This document shows, piece after piece, positions 1 to 10,449 of a stretch of DNA of 54,098 nucleotides. A program made the translations under genes and the position numbers. The stretch comes from Tritrichomonas foetus. Its lineage: Eukaryota > Parabasalia > Tritrichomonadida > Tritrichomonadidae. The notes under the pieces were generated by a model, which searched no databases, was not told where the DNA came from, and saw only the letters and a list, made by a program, of their open reading frames with translations. Location of the stretch: assembly GCA_001839685.1 (NCBI GenBank), contig MLAK01000857.1, forward strand, positions 1 to 54,098, given 5' to 3'. Position 1 is the stretch's first letter; every line of letters starts with the position of its first letter.

Positions 1-53
1 GTGGTAGGACAAAGGTTTATGGGATGGTCCCACAAAAACCTTTGGGGGACCAC
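1..53. repeat. GC-rich imperfect hairpin at window edge
   Basis: Three nested complementary blocks pair around a 3-base loop: GTGGT (1-5) with ACCAC (49-53), AAAGGTTT (11-18) with AAACCTTT (36-43), and TGGGA (20-24) with TCCCA (28-32). The stretch is far richer in GC than its surroundings. AAACCTTT occurs again at about 60-67. It could be the end of a mobile element or a structured RNA. The window edge hides what lies upstream, so no family is assigned. Confidence 0.5.
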
Positions 54-419
54 CTTGTAAACCTTTCATATAGGAGGCAATTGACAAATTGCTACAACAA
101 TTTTCATCACCCATTTTATATAAAATTTGATATATCTTCAATTTGATGTAAGAATTTGATATCTGATTCAGAAATAGGGGATTTTATTTGAAGAGCCAAT
201 TTTAAAAAGGTAACATCATATGAATAAAATGAATTAATTAAATATTATATAATTGGTGATGTGCATAAATCATGATCTTCAACCTTTTGTACCAGTAGTG
301 TGATACAATTCTTCTTTGAAAAAATATCTAGATTTGATAAAACCCATGATTTCCAAATATGTTTCTGGGTGATTTTAGAACGTTTCGTAAGCCACTTAAA
401 ATTTGTAATACCTCCCTTT

Positions 420-1259
420 CCTATTATTTAAAGGACTGCTTCATTATCAGGGGTAAATTTTAAATTTGCTCCATTTTCAAACATATATTTCACCAAATTC
501 ATAATATTTGTTGGTTGTAAATCTATATCTGTAATAATTTCAAATTAAAATCCATCATTCTAGATCTGTCGTAGAAAAGTGATGTTATTCCCACCAATTC
601 CTCATTTGATGATTACCTTTTCACAATCTCTTAAACTTTTTTTTAGTTTCGATAGAAAAACTTGAACCATCAGAAGAGAAGAAATCCTTTTTTCCTTTCA
701 AAGAGAAAGAAAATATGGTTCATCTATTTATCACTTCATTCTTTATATTGTGTAATAATGAAATATTCAAACACATAATTATTTCTATCCAGAGAAAATC
801 GAATAACACGATCATCGATAATTTTTAATCTAGATTTTCTAAATGTCCATACATGAAAGCCCAACTAATTGGATATTCTAGACTATTGTCTATTGACCTT
901 TGTGCTCTTTCTTAATAATCAGCACCAGCACCATATATTGTGCGAATAATGTATAAATTTCCTCCACCGCATGCAATATGAGCAATATAATACTGATAGT
1001 ATTTTTTTCTAAAATAGTTGATATTCCAAACATTTTGAAATAAATAGTCTGTTCATTTTTATGCCTCTAAAAAAGATGAAACAACTAAAAAAGAAGGATC
1101 ACATAAATGATTGGTTGGATATTTATATGAATTATTACCAGTAATATCAAATGCTCCAGAAATGTCATTTTCACTTGGTAATTTAAGAAGTTCTTCTAAA
1201 TCATTATCTATGAAAGCATAAATGATTTTTACTGAGTAAACTAACATACCAAACACCAA
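420..1259 (-). pseudogene. decayed ankyrin-repeat protein gene
   Basis: Read on the minus strand, coding-like pieces follow one another in different frames, broken by stops and shifts. The first is an open 66-residue piece with HLCDPSFLVVSSFLEA (from about 1259). Next come HIACGGGNLYIIRTIYGAG (about 920-980), YPISWAFMYGHLENL (about 835-880) and VKYMFENGANLKFTPDNEAV (about 440-500). The HIACGGGN and ENGAN pieces look like ankyrin repeats, and the order matches the long ankyrin proteins that are abundant in trichomonads. No intact frame remains, so this is a dead copy. Family assignment is by pattern recognition only. Confidence 0.55.
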
Positions 1260-2000
1260 TTGTTGTAAAAATGACAGAATTATCTAAAATTCGACATATT
1301 TTTTTTTTGTGTTAAAACCGTATTTTATAGGTACCTAAAAGTTAGAACATGTTTCGAAAGAAAACAGAAGATGCAGTGCAGGAATTCCTTTCTACCTTTT
1401 TATATTTTATTTTTGTTGAAAAAAGATTTCCAGCATTTCGTTAAGTGTTTTTCAGTCTGTTCATTTCGACTGAAAAGCAAAACAACATCATGGAATAGAT
1501 GTTTCACGAAGATTCGATTGAAATACAATAATATGCTTATTAAGAAAATATCTATTTTCTCAGCATCATCTGATTCGATTTCAGCTTAATCTGAACGATT
1601 TTTTGATACCACTTTGATAATCTCTATTAGTTAAAAAATAAAACAATGGTATACAAGGAAAATGATTCTCTGAATACCATCATTATTTTTTTAATAAAAT
1701 CTCACAGAATATTTCTGATCTGTATGACAGTATAATGATTGAATCATGTTCTTATATGTTTTTATCAGTTTTCTATCCCATATTGTCCAAAAAATATTTT
1801 GTCGAATTCTTCTTTAAATTATTTTGAGATGATTATTGTTTCGATCATAAACATAAATAAAATAGCTTATTGAGAACATTTTATTTTTGAAAGAACATTT
1901 ATTCAACTCATATATTGCTCTTACTGAATTATGAATTGGAGGATGGCATATTTTTTGAAAAATGTGTGATAATTCATCTTTTGGGATGTCAACTTTTTAC

Positions 2001-2042
2001 GTATTTATATGGTCCTTCTTCTTAATTCGACCATATAAATAC
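2001..2042. repeat. perfect 14-bp inverted repeat, 14-base loop
   Basis: GTATTTATATGGTC (2001-2014) is followed, after 14 bases, by its exact complement GACCATATAAATAC (2029-2042). This is longer than expected for chance palindromes, even in AT-rich DNA. No adjacent gene explains it. Confidence 0.6.
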
Positions 2043-2699
2043 TGAAAGATTAGTAGTTGCTAATGTGGATTATTTTGTCTTTGTTTGACTCAGAGAGAAA
2101 TTACATATAATTCACTACATGCCAAAGAAATATAAAAGCATTTACTCTTTCAAAGACATTTTGAATTCCGCAATTTCGTTAAAATCTCCGCAAGCAGAAT
2201 ATACTCAGAATTTTTTTCAATGGATATCGAAAAATTGAGATTCGGTATGAAATGAAAATAAAAGATTCTCAAATAAAGATATCGTAGGCAATTCAAAAAA
2301 GTTTAAAATTTCTGTGATAAATACACAATTTCTCAAGAAAAACTCTTCATAATCATTTTCCAAGAATGGGAAGCATGGAAGATGAAAGAAAGAATTTATG
2401 AAATGACGCTATTCATAAAAAATCTATATTGGGAGGGATTTCAAAGTATTATTTCTGATTGGTTCATTAATTATATAACCACTTTTGAATCAAAATAATT
2501 ATGTTAATTGAATAAAAATTCATCGTAAGAGAAATATTCAGAATCGCTAACACAAAACATTGAATTAATTTCAATATGCAGTGAATTTTCAATTTACCAT
2601 CAATCACTGAACATACAGAATAATTCAATCGTCGTTTAGAAATTTTCAATGAAAATTTTAAATTTTAAATATCGGAGATTCAAAATTCTACGTTTGAAA

Positions 2700-2705
2700 T
2701 CATTA
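2700..2705 (+). promoter_or_regulatory. initiator-like TCATTA before kinase
   Basis: TCATTA lies 15-20 bases upstream of the kinase ATG. It matches the trichomonad initiator (Inr) consensus TCA(C/T)(T/A), which places the transcription start very close to the start codon. The match is short, so the call rests on position and on its recurrence before other genes here. Confidence 0.45.
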
Positions 2706-2719
2706 CATCACAAGTTACA

Positions 2720-4114
2720 ATGTCTCAAGTATTAGGCGACTATAGAATATTAGAAACAATTGGAGAAGGTGCCTCCTCGAAAGTGAGGCTTGCACAATCA
2801 TTAATCACAGGAAAACTTTTCGCAATGAAAATTATCAGCAAAAAAAGATTAGAAAGCGACGAAAATCTTTCAAAACAAGTGAAAAGGGAAATCGAAATTA
2901 TGAATCAACTTGATCATCCATCCATCGTGAAATTACATGGTGTTTTAGAATCCAAGAAAAATATCTACTTAATTTTGGATTATGCTGCTGGTGGAGAACT
3001 CTTTGAAAAGCTAAAAATTGCAGAAAGATTTGATGAAGATATTGCAAGATCATATTTCCAACAATTGATTGACGCAATCTCATACATGCATTCAAAAAAT
3101 GCAATTCATCGTGATTTGAAGTTAGAAAACTTGCTTCTTGATGAAAATGGAGCATTAAAAGTTGCAGATTTTGGATTATCTATCATGGCCAAGAATAGTA
3201 CTGATATGCTAAAGACAAGATGTGGAACTCCATATTATGTTGCCCCTGAAATTTTCTCCTCAACAAGATATGCTGGTCCACCAACTGATGTGTGGAGTTG
3301 TGGAGTCATTTTGTACACTATGTTGACAGGTGAATTTCCATTTGATGGAATTTCTTTACAACAACTTGCTCAACAAATTATGAGAGGTATAGTAACATTT
3401 CCATCTTACATTCCATTTGGTGCAATTGACTTGATGCGTCATATTTTCTTACCAAATCCGAATATGAGATATACAATTGATGACATTAAAAAACATCCAT
3501 GGTTTGCAGAAAACTATAAACCAACTGTTATTCCAGGAGAAACAGAAACCAGAACTGCTGTTACTAAAACATATAGTGATATCAAAATCAAAATTAAATC
3601 TACAGGAAATGGACAAAGCAATGAGTCTGATATCAATGACTATGATGAATACAGTAACAAAGAAAATAGCAATAAGCGTTATGATGATGATAACTCGAGT
3701 ACATATTCAATGGATAGCAAAGATAATGACAAAAGAACACAGATTGTACTTCCCAATGCATTTGAATTGATTGGCAAGTTATGCAGTGTAGATATTGGAA
3801 AAGTATTTCACAAAGGTAGTTCCAAAAACATAGTTTCGAATAATTTCATTTTTTCTACAGATAAAGATAAAGTAGAAGCCTATGATATAATTGATACATT
3901 TCTTGATGCATACAACGCAAAATCTAAAAGAAGCAGCAGAGATGGATGGAGTTTTTCTGCAAAATTAAAGATTCAAAATGATGTTGTTTCGTTTGGAATT
4001 GAATTAATTGATGTTGGATTTAATAAAATCCTTGTAAACATTATTCGAAATTCTGGATCACCATTCCACTTTGCAAGAATCGTAAAATCAATCAAAATTC
4101 GTCTTGAAAAATAA
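2720..4114 (+). CDS. Ser/Thr protein kinase, CAMK/AMPK (SNF1)-like
   Basis: Predicted cytosolic Ser/Thr kinase of 464 residues. The kinase domain spans about residues 8-263. It has a glycine loop GEGASSKV (15-22, with Ser replacing the third Gly), the ATP-binding Lys37 in FAMK, the catalytic loop HRDLKLEN (about 129-136), DFG (about 150) and the activation-segment end CGTPYYVAPE. All catalytic residues are present, so it should be active. HRDLKLEN and the PTDVWSCGVILYTMLTGEFPF stretch are typical of the CAMK group. A low-complexity Asp/Ser/Asn linker (about 290-345) leads to a C-terminal domain (about 350-464) that could be a KA1-like regulatory domain as in SNF1/AMPK/MARK kinases; this last point is inference. 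The gene stands alone and has an initiator-like motif just upstream. Confidence 0.93.
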   Translation: MSQVLGDYRILETIGEGASSKVRLAQSLITGKLFAMKIISKKRLESDENLSKQVKREIEIMNQLDHPSIVKLHGVLESKKNIYLILDYAAGGELFEKLKIAERFDEDIARSYFQQLIDAISYMHSKNAIHRDLKLENLLLDENGALKVADFGLSIMAKNSTDMLKTRCGTPYYVAPEIFSSTRYAGPPTDVWSCGVILYTMLTGEFPFDGISLQQLAQQIMRGIVTFPSYIPFGAIDLMRHIFLPNPNMRYTIDDIKKHPWFAENYKPTVIPGETETRTAVTKTYSDIKIKIKSTGNGQSNESDINDYDEYSNKENSNKRYDDDNSSTYSMDSKDNDKRTQIVLPNAFELIGKLCSVDIGKVFHKGSSKNIVSNNFIFSTDKDKVEAYDIIDTFLDAYNAKSKRSSRDGWSFSAKLKIQNDVVSFGIELIDVGFNKILVNIIRNSGSPFHFARIVKSIKIRLEK

Positions 4115-5548
4115 TAGAAATCATTTTAATTTTTGTTTGATAATAAAAATAGACTTTCGAATTTTTTAATGTTTTATTTCATTTTTCATTTTAATTTATT
4201 AAATATGTGACACAGATTAATATTAGGTATTCATTTTAGTGAAGTATTTTTTAGTTCTTCAATAAGCCTCAATTAATATTTCCTCATACAAGATTAATTA
4301 AAGGAACTTGAAGATACTCAAGAGGAAAATTACATAGTCTATTAATATTAAGGATTCATTAACTAGTTATTCATTTGAAGGCACCACCAGATATCTTTTA
4401 TATCTAAAAACTGTGGTTAAACTTCTGTTATGTGATAACAAATCACTAATAATTATTCATGCAATTTTTCGGGATTATTTGGAATGACAATCGAAATGCT
4501 CTTGTAACTGAATTTTCAATTCTTAATGCTTTTCCATTAATCTATATTTTGATAGCATATTCGATATACATCTGAATCTTTATTTTAGTTTGAAGTTTGA
4601 CTACATTAATTTGTCAAAACAATCGCCAAAAATATTGTCAATGTTACACTTATTTTATAATGCTGATCAAATCATTGAATCTATAATTCATCAATAAAAT
4701 TAGAATTTTCAAAATTACACATATCAAAATACATGACAGAAGAATTGATATACTTTTTTAATTTATATTCTAATAATTCAACATATCCAATTCCAGAATT
4801 AATACTTGGCTCATTTATATTATTCTTAGATTGGAAAAAATCAACTTGATCTTTAAACCATAATTAAAGTTGAGAATTGCGAATGTTTTCTTCGAATCCT
4901 TCACCTCATAGTACAATTGTACTATAATAACAGAATTTTTGTTTTTGGAAGAGATTTACGTCTTCATGTTGAATTTTATTTAGATTTTCTTAAATGAACA
5001 AGAATTTCTAATGATATGATCAAAGGTATTTCCAATCTTGATATTGAATTTATTTTAGCTTATATATGTTCAATTACATACATTTATATTTTGAATATCG
5101 TTGGTATCATAAAAATGATCTTTGCAATGGCTGTACAGATCATTGTATTAATTCCATTCTCATTAAATATCCTTCATGAAAAGGAGATTCTATCTTCTAT
5201 ATTAAGGGCATAAATGAAGACATTCAAAAGTTTGGGGGATTTGACATCTCAGAACCAGAAATCAATTAATTTGTTCTAAAGAAAATCAATCAGAGGGTGA
5301 AAAGCTTTATGAAAATGAACTTTCTCAACTATTCTTATTCTCAACGAAAGACTTTTGTATTTCTCATATTCACCACTTTCATCACCAGAAAAATATATTT
5401 ATCTACCGAATTAAAATCCTCATTTTTCTAACGGAAATATTTTTTGATGTAAGCAGTACTACAAGTATTTATGAGCCATACAGTGAAATATCACATAGTG
5501 CCGCTGCTATTATTAATCTCCAGTGAGAAAACAAAGGACTTTGTTCAC

Positions 5549-5850
5549 TCAGTGTTGAACTATCACTAAAAATTGAATGATAGGAATATAATGTGTTCCT
5601 TCATAAATGAGCCAAGCTTTATCACATGCGTCACATCCATAATAAATCTCTATGCAATATTTCATGCTAATTTTTCGGAATTTTTTTGAATGACAATCCA
5701 AATTGGTCGTTGGACCGAGATATTTAATGATTATAATAAATGTGATAAATATAAATGAATATTCTTTGAGCAAATCCATTGGTGAGAAATTCCATTCACC
5801 CTTGGAGAAAACTTTTGTGGCAGAGTGAGAAGAACTTTTTCAGAGATATC
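5549..5850 (-). pseudogene. relic of an unidentified Cys-containing protein
   Basis: The minus strand is open for about 95 codons from just after a TGA near 5850, with non-random, coding-like composition. It reads KGEWNFSPMDLLKEYSF, then a hydrophobic stretch, KYLGPTTNLDCHSKKFRKIS, and YYGCDACDKAWLIYEGTHY with a CxxC motif. The first ATG lies inside the open stretch and the end breaks into stops, so it looks like an internal fragment of a dead gene. A similar, more decayed piece lies near 4430-4520. I do not recognise the family. Confidence 0.35.
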
Positions 5851-6502
5851 CACCATTTTCAGAATAATTGATTTGATTTACCATTTTCTCGTTGTATAAA
5901 TTCTTTGTAATATTCAACAAAATGATAATTAGATATTTAAATAGTATTATTTAGAAAAAATCATGTTTTAAAAAAGTTTCTCTTTTAAATATCGGGATAC
6001 ATTGAGAACTTCATGAAGAGTGTAATTGATGTAATTTTATATTCAATTTTGATTAATTCACGAATTCACATGAAAAATGAATTTATCTTATTCTATATCC
6101 ATTATTCTCATTCTAAATTGTGAATTCTATTTTACATTGTCATTATAACTAAAAGAAATTTATAAAATTGAATAATTTGATTGTTTCATCAATTGACAAA
6201 ATTAAAAAGGAAAAAAATGAAGTGAAAGTGCTATTGAAAATCAATATAGTTAACCTCACAATATTCAAAATCTCATAAAAAGTTAAGAAAGTGGAATGAA
6301 ATTGAATGTATATCTAAAAAATTGAAACCACACACCTTTTTGAAATGTCGGTTACACGAATTTGAATGATTTTAATTGCACAAAGAGGTAGGAAAAACAG
6401 TATTGAAAAAGTCATATAAACTCTCTGGAAAAGTTACCAATGGATTGAAAAAGTTAACCCTTCTTTAAATTAGCTTCATTTTCCAAAGTTATTCTGTTTT
6501 AA

Positions 6503-6507
6503 TCACA
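6503..6507 (+). promoter_or_regulatory. initiator-like TCACA before MFS gene
   Basis: TCACA sits 8-12 bases upstream of the ATG at 6515 and fits the trichomonad initiator consensus TCA(C/T)(T/A). A very short leader of this length is usual in that group. It is a short motif, so support is modest. Confidence 0.35.
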
Positions 6508-6514
6508 ATTCACG

Positions 6515-7939
6515 ATGATCGCCACAGATTCACTCTTAGAAAAGGAGTGGGTTCCTCTCCATTTACGCGACAGACTCTCGTTTATTCACATTCTTGGCAT
6601 CGCATGCGGAAATCTTGCTCCAGGCCTCCTCTGGATGATTCTTCCGACACTTTTCGAACCGCAAACGCAACAATTGAACGTCAAAAGTTGGGTACAGATC
6701 GTTTTATTATTTTACGGATCATTTTCTGGATTTTCAATTTGCCCAATTCTCGGCGTCTATTCAGACAACTCTACATGCAGGTGGGGCCGCCGTCGCGTTT
6801 TTATAGTCTGGGGTCTCGTTCTAATGATTATCGGTCTTATTATGATGACGTATTGTTCGCAGATAGGCGCATTTCTTTCACCAAATAACCCGCTACCAGT
6901 CCAGCAAACCTTTTATTACTTGTCGTACGTCATTGCTGTCGCCGCCGGAAATATCGTGAATGAGCCAGTTCGTGCAATTTGCACAGACGTTACTCCAATG
7001 TGTCAGCAAAACCTAATGTCAAATATCTGCAGTGCTTTCATGAGCATTGGCGGAATTTTGGTCAATTTGATTGGTGGATTCAAATGGTATCAATACACCT
7101 CACTTGGCCAAGTTCAATTCATTTTAATCGTTTCTCTCGTTTTGTGTGTGCTTTCTATCGTTATAACGTGCGTTGTAACGAAAGAAGAAGTGCTTCATGA
7201 AAAACCGCCAAAAGTTCATCCATTCCGTGAAATTTGGTCTGCAATCAAGACTATGCCAAAGCCATTCCAAAGAACCATCATTTCTTATTATATTGCCCAA
7301 GTTGCTTATTATCAATTTTCTTTCCAATTTTCAAATTTCATGGGCAAAGATATTTTCAATGGAAATAATTCAATTGATGCCACCCCAGAGGAGCAGGAAC
7401 GATACATCGACGGAGTTTCTTGGTCAATGATGTGCGGTGCTGTTCGTTATGCTGCGCAGCTCATTTGGGGATTTGTTAATACAAAAGTATCAGAAATTAT
7501 TGGTTTTAAGGCGACAACAATTTTTGGTTATGTTTTAATGACAATAGGCTTGTTACTATTCTATTGGGTTAACAATAAATATGTTTATTTGCCAATTGCT
7601 TTTATAGTTGGAATTGGGTATGGAACAGCAATGTCGGTTCCTTATGCAATTGTTTCACTTTGCACACCATTGAAGGAGTTTGGCGCCAATTTAGGAATCT
7701 TATTTATGGCCACTGTTATTGGTGAACAGACATCCAATTTGGGAATTGGGATGGCACTTGGAAATACTATCTGGGTTGGTAAACCAAGATACTTGATTGG
7801 TCTTTCTGGTGTTGTTGGCGCAATTGCTGCAATTTCAGCATTTTGGGTTCAACAACCATCAACGCCTATATCCGACAATTACTTGTCGTTTGCTTCAAAC
7901 ACAGCTGAAAATTCTCTTGCTTCAAGAACATCTATTTAA
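6515..7939 (+). CDS. MFS transporter, GPH/SUT (SLC45-like) family
   Basis: Predicted 12-helix major facilitator of 474 residues, probably a proton-coupled sugar carrier in a cell membrane. Alternating hydrophobic segments run through the protein, with a central cytoplasmic loop near residues 225-245 (KEEVLHEKPPKVHPFREIW). The diagnostic sequence between helices 2 and 3 is GVYSDNSTCRWGRRRVFI. It corresponds to the GxxSD...GRRRPF signature of sucrose/SLC45-type GPH transporters. Base composition in the first third is noticeably richer in GC than the last third. The duplicated genes at 25491 and 27417 encode a distant paralogue with the same GRRRVFI motif. The substrate cannot be told from sequence. 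Confidence 0.88.
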   Translation: MIATDSLLEKEWVPLHLRDRLSFIHILGIACGNLAPGLLWMILPTLFEPQTQQLNVKSWVQIVLLFYGSFSGFSICPILGVYSDNSTCRWGRRRVFIVWGLVLMIIGLIMMTYCSQIGAFLSPNNPLPVQQTFYYLSYVIAVAAGNIVNEPVRAICTDVTPMCQQNLMSNICSAFMSIGGILVNLIGGFKWYQYTSLGQVQFILIVSLVLCVLSIVITCVVTKEEVLHEKPPKVHPFREIWSAIKTMPKPFQRTIISYYIAQVAYYQFSFQFSNFMGKDIFNGNNSIDATPEEQERYIDGVSWSMMCGAVRYAAQLIWGFVNTKVSEIIGFKATTIFGYVLMTIGLLLFYWVNNKYVYLPIAFIVGIGYGTAMSVPYAIVSLCTPLKEFGANLGILFMATVIGEQTSNLGIGMALGNTIWVGKPRYLIGLSGVVGAIAAISAFWVQQPSTPISDNYLSFASNTAENSLASRTSI

Positions 7940-8736
7940 GTCTGAAATTGAAACTCTTTTATATAGAACTTTTATCATTAGTTACGTTCATTTTTCTGTT
8001 TTTTTAGATGAATTTTAGATAATGCTCTTAGAATTTGCGTTTTATAAATATATCTTTCTTTTAGTAAACTAATATTACCTTTCGATTTCACACTCTTCTT
8101 CAATTGTTTATCTTCTCTTTCAAAATTGAATCAAAAAGAATCAAATGGCTGTAAACTCATTGATGAGATGTAAATTCAGCAACTTTTGAATAGCAATTTT
8201 CTACCACTTTTTCCGAAAAAGTTTTTTACCCAAGAAATAATCGATGAAAATTCAATATAACACAACCACATGTCAAACATCTTATTCTCTAAGATGAAAA
8301 TTATTTTCTGATACCATGGTTAATCTAATCTAGTATGTTCATTGAGATTATAATACTTATCGATATATTTTAGGATTTTCGATACTTTGTAACATAAATG
8401 TCATTGAACCATGATCCTATCGTTTTTGTGATCTCATATCGAGTCATATGATGCGAAATATATATTTTTTTTTCCTTCAATATTAATGATATATTCCCTA
8501 TTACTAAATGTGCTTTAAAATATGTATAAAGTTGCAGATCTTACAATGATTCATTTTTGCATCATTTGTATAGGAAAAAAGTAAGTTTTTGAGATGTATT
8601 TTTCTCACAAATATTGGGAAAATATTATTTCTTATTCAAATAGTTTCTTTCTTGGAGGGTTAGAATGTGAATTGATTTAAACACTCATCAATGATTTCAC
8701 ATCATTTTTTTTCAACCCTTCTATAAAGATATCTTT
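7940..8736. other. AT-rich spacer, no gene seen
   Basis: About 0.8 kb of AT-rich sequence with many stops in all frames. The only candidate signals are the TCACA/TCATTT motifs directly before the next gene. Confidence 0.5.
8697..8707 (+). promoter_or_regulatory. tandem initiator-like TCACA/TCATTT
   Basis: TCACA (8697-8701) is followed directly by TCATTT (8702-8707), about 30 bases before the ATG at 8737. Both fit the trichomonad initiator consensus, which would give a short 5' leader. Confidence 0.4.
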
Positions 8737-10449
8737 ATGTTCTGGAAAGTTAAGTACCTGAACATTCTATTTTTTTCACTCTTCACAGCTGTGACAATTA
8801 CTTTACAAAAAAATCAAATTTTCTTTCCATTCCATGATAGATTGATAGCTAACAGATATCAAAATACATTTTGCAGAATTGATAAAAAGAATACATCATT
8901 AAATGGAACTTATGACAGTACTAGGTTAAATATTTCAAGAAAGAAAACTGTTCTTGTCACTGGAGCTACAGGGGTTATGGGCCAAGCCACACTTGAATCA
9001 TTACTTGATAAAGTATACAGCGGAATTCCTATTAAGGTTAGAGTGTTAGCGCGAAGCAGTTCTATTAATAGAAAGAAACTCGAAAAATATCAAACATTAT
9101 ACAATATAAAAAATGAATGTAGATTTGAGATAGTATGGGGTGATTTTTTAAACTATAATGATGTTTTAAAATCAATAAATGGCGCTGATTATGTTCTTCA
9201 TATAGGTGGTTTAGTTTCTCCCGCTGCAGATACTTTACCTTATTTGACAAATCGAGTTAATATTGAATCAGCAGAAAATATTATCAAAGCAATAAATGAA
9301 CAACCTAATAAAGATGAAATAAAAGTGTGTTATATTGGATCGGTTGCAGAGACAGGAAGTAGAAACTATCCAATTCACTGGGGAAGGACAGGTGATCCAA
9401 TTAAAGTTTCTATTTTTGATCATTATGGTGTATCAAAGGTTATAGCTGAACGTGTTTTTGCTGAAAGTGGATTGAAAAACTGGGTTGTTCTTAGACAGTC
9501 TGCAATTCTTCATCATGGATTACTTCATCATATGGATCCAATCATTTTCACTGTTCCAATGAATGGAGTTCTAGAATGGTGCACAGTCGAAGATAGTGGA
9601 AGATTAATGGCAAATCTAATTTCAAAAGACATAAATGGTGAATTACCAAAAGAATTCTGGAAAAGATTTTATAATATAGGTTCTGGTGAAAATTATCGAT
9701 TAACGAATTACGAATTTGAATCACATATTTTTGGGAGTATTGGATTTGGTTCCAAATCAGTGAATGAAATATTTGCTCCGCATTGGTTTGCTTCAAAGAA
9801 TTTTCACGGACATTTCTATTCAGATGGTGATGTTTTAGAAAACTATTTACATTTTAGAGAAAATCTACCAACAACTACATATTTCGAACGAATGGCAACT
9901 AAATGCCATTTCTTTTATCGCATTCCAAAATATATACCACATAAGAAGATTATCACCTTTTTTGTAAAACCATTCATGTGGATGATTGCAAGTACCAAAA
10001 CGCATGGATCGTTGGATTGGATAAAAACAAATAATGAGAAACATATAACAGCATCATTTGGATCAAGAGCAGATTATAACTTAATTCCACATGACTGGGA
10101 ATCTTTTAATTTACGAGTTTATAATACATCTTTGAATGACTCGTCAAATTATTTTATAAATCATGGATTTAATGAATCCAAGCCAGTTGATGAATTAGAT
10201 ATAAATGATATGAAAGAAGCTGCAATATTCAGAGGAGGAGAAGTGATAAGTCAAACAATGAAAATTGGTGATTTAAATACAAAATTGAAATGGAAATGTG
10301 GTCACTGTGGAAAAACTTTTACAGCAAGTCCCAACTTAATTCTATTTGGAGGTCATTGGTGTCCACATTGCTTCATTCCATCAAAAAGTTGGGATTATGA
10401 CTCAATTGCTAGAAGCAACCCATTTTTTGCACAAGTTTGGTATCCCTAA
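8737..10449 (+). CDS. NAD-dependent epimerase/3-beta-HSD-like protein with C-terminal zinc ribbon
   Basis: A 570-residue protein with a hydrophobic N-terminus (about 7-25), perhaps a signal or membrane anchor. An extended short-chain dehydrogenase domain follows, with the Rossmann motif TGATGVMG near residues 76-83 and the catalytic pair Tyr230/Lys234 in YGVSK. This matches nucleotide-sugar epimerases and 3-beta-hydroxysteroid dehydrogenase-like enzymes. The C-terminus carries a Cys4 zinc ribbon: KCGHCGKTF, then WCPHCF about 20 residues later. After it comes NPFFAQVWYP, where the frame ends at TAA (10447-10449). The next 31 codons stay open and coding-like to a second TAA at 10543, so the stop may be premature. 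The substrate is unknown; the ribbon may bind nucleic acid or protein. Confidence 0.85.
   Translation: MFWKVKYLNILFFSLFTAVTITLQKNQIFFPFHDRLIANRYQNTFCRIDKKNTSLNGTYDSTRLNISRKKTVLVTGATGVMGQATLESLLDKVYSGIPIKVRVLARSSSINRKKLEKYQTLYNIKNECRFEIVWGDFLNYNDVLKSINGADYVLHIGGLVSPAADTLPYLTNRVNIESAENIIKAINEQPNKDEIKVCYIGSVAETGSRNYPIHWGRTGDPIKVSIFDHYGVSKVIAERVFAESGLKNWVVLRQSAILHHGLLHHMDPIIFTVPMNGVLEWCTVEDSGRLMANLISKDINGELPKEFWKRFYNIGSGENYRLTNYEFESHIFGSIGFGSKSVNEIFAPHWFASKNFHGHFYSDGDVLENYLHFRENLPTTTYFERMATKCHFFYRIPKYIPHKKIITFFVKPFMWMIASTKTHGSLDWIKTNNEKHITASFGSRADYNLIPHDWESFNLRVYNTSLNDSSNYFINHGFNESKPVDELDINDMKEAAIFRGGEVISQTMKIGDLNTKLKWKCGHCGKTFTASPNLILFGGHWCPHCFIPSKSWDYDSIARSNPFFAQVWYP

Larger units (their letters stand above)
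1260..2719. other. AT-rich spacer with one perfect hairpin
   Basis: No convincing gene is visible. Short open frames here have low-complexity, AT-driven composition. The one structured item is the 14-bp perfect inverted repeat at 2001-2042, listed separately. The last 20 bases form the kinase gene leader. Confidence 0.5.
4115..6514. other. gene-poor spacer with coding relics
   Basis: No intact gene is seen. A relic on the minus strand at about 5549-5850 is listed separately. A second, more decayed piece near 4430-4520 (minus) reads FDCHSK followed by a stop and SRKIA, echoing LDCHSKKFRKIS of that relic. An open frame at 5016-5213 (+) is hydrophobic, lacks recognisable motifs and is probably not a gene. 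Confidence 0.4.

Noticed and set aside
1371..1589. 72-codon plus-strand frame upstream of the kinase
   Set aside because: No motif or start context; composition fits chance in AT-rich spacer.
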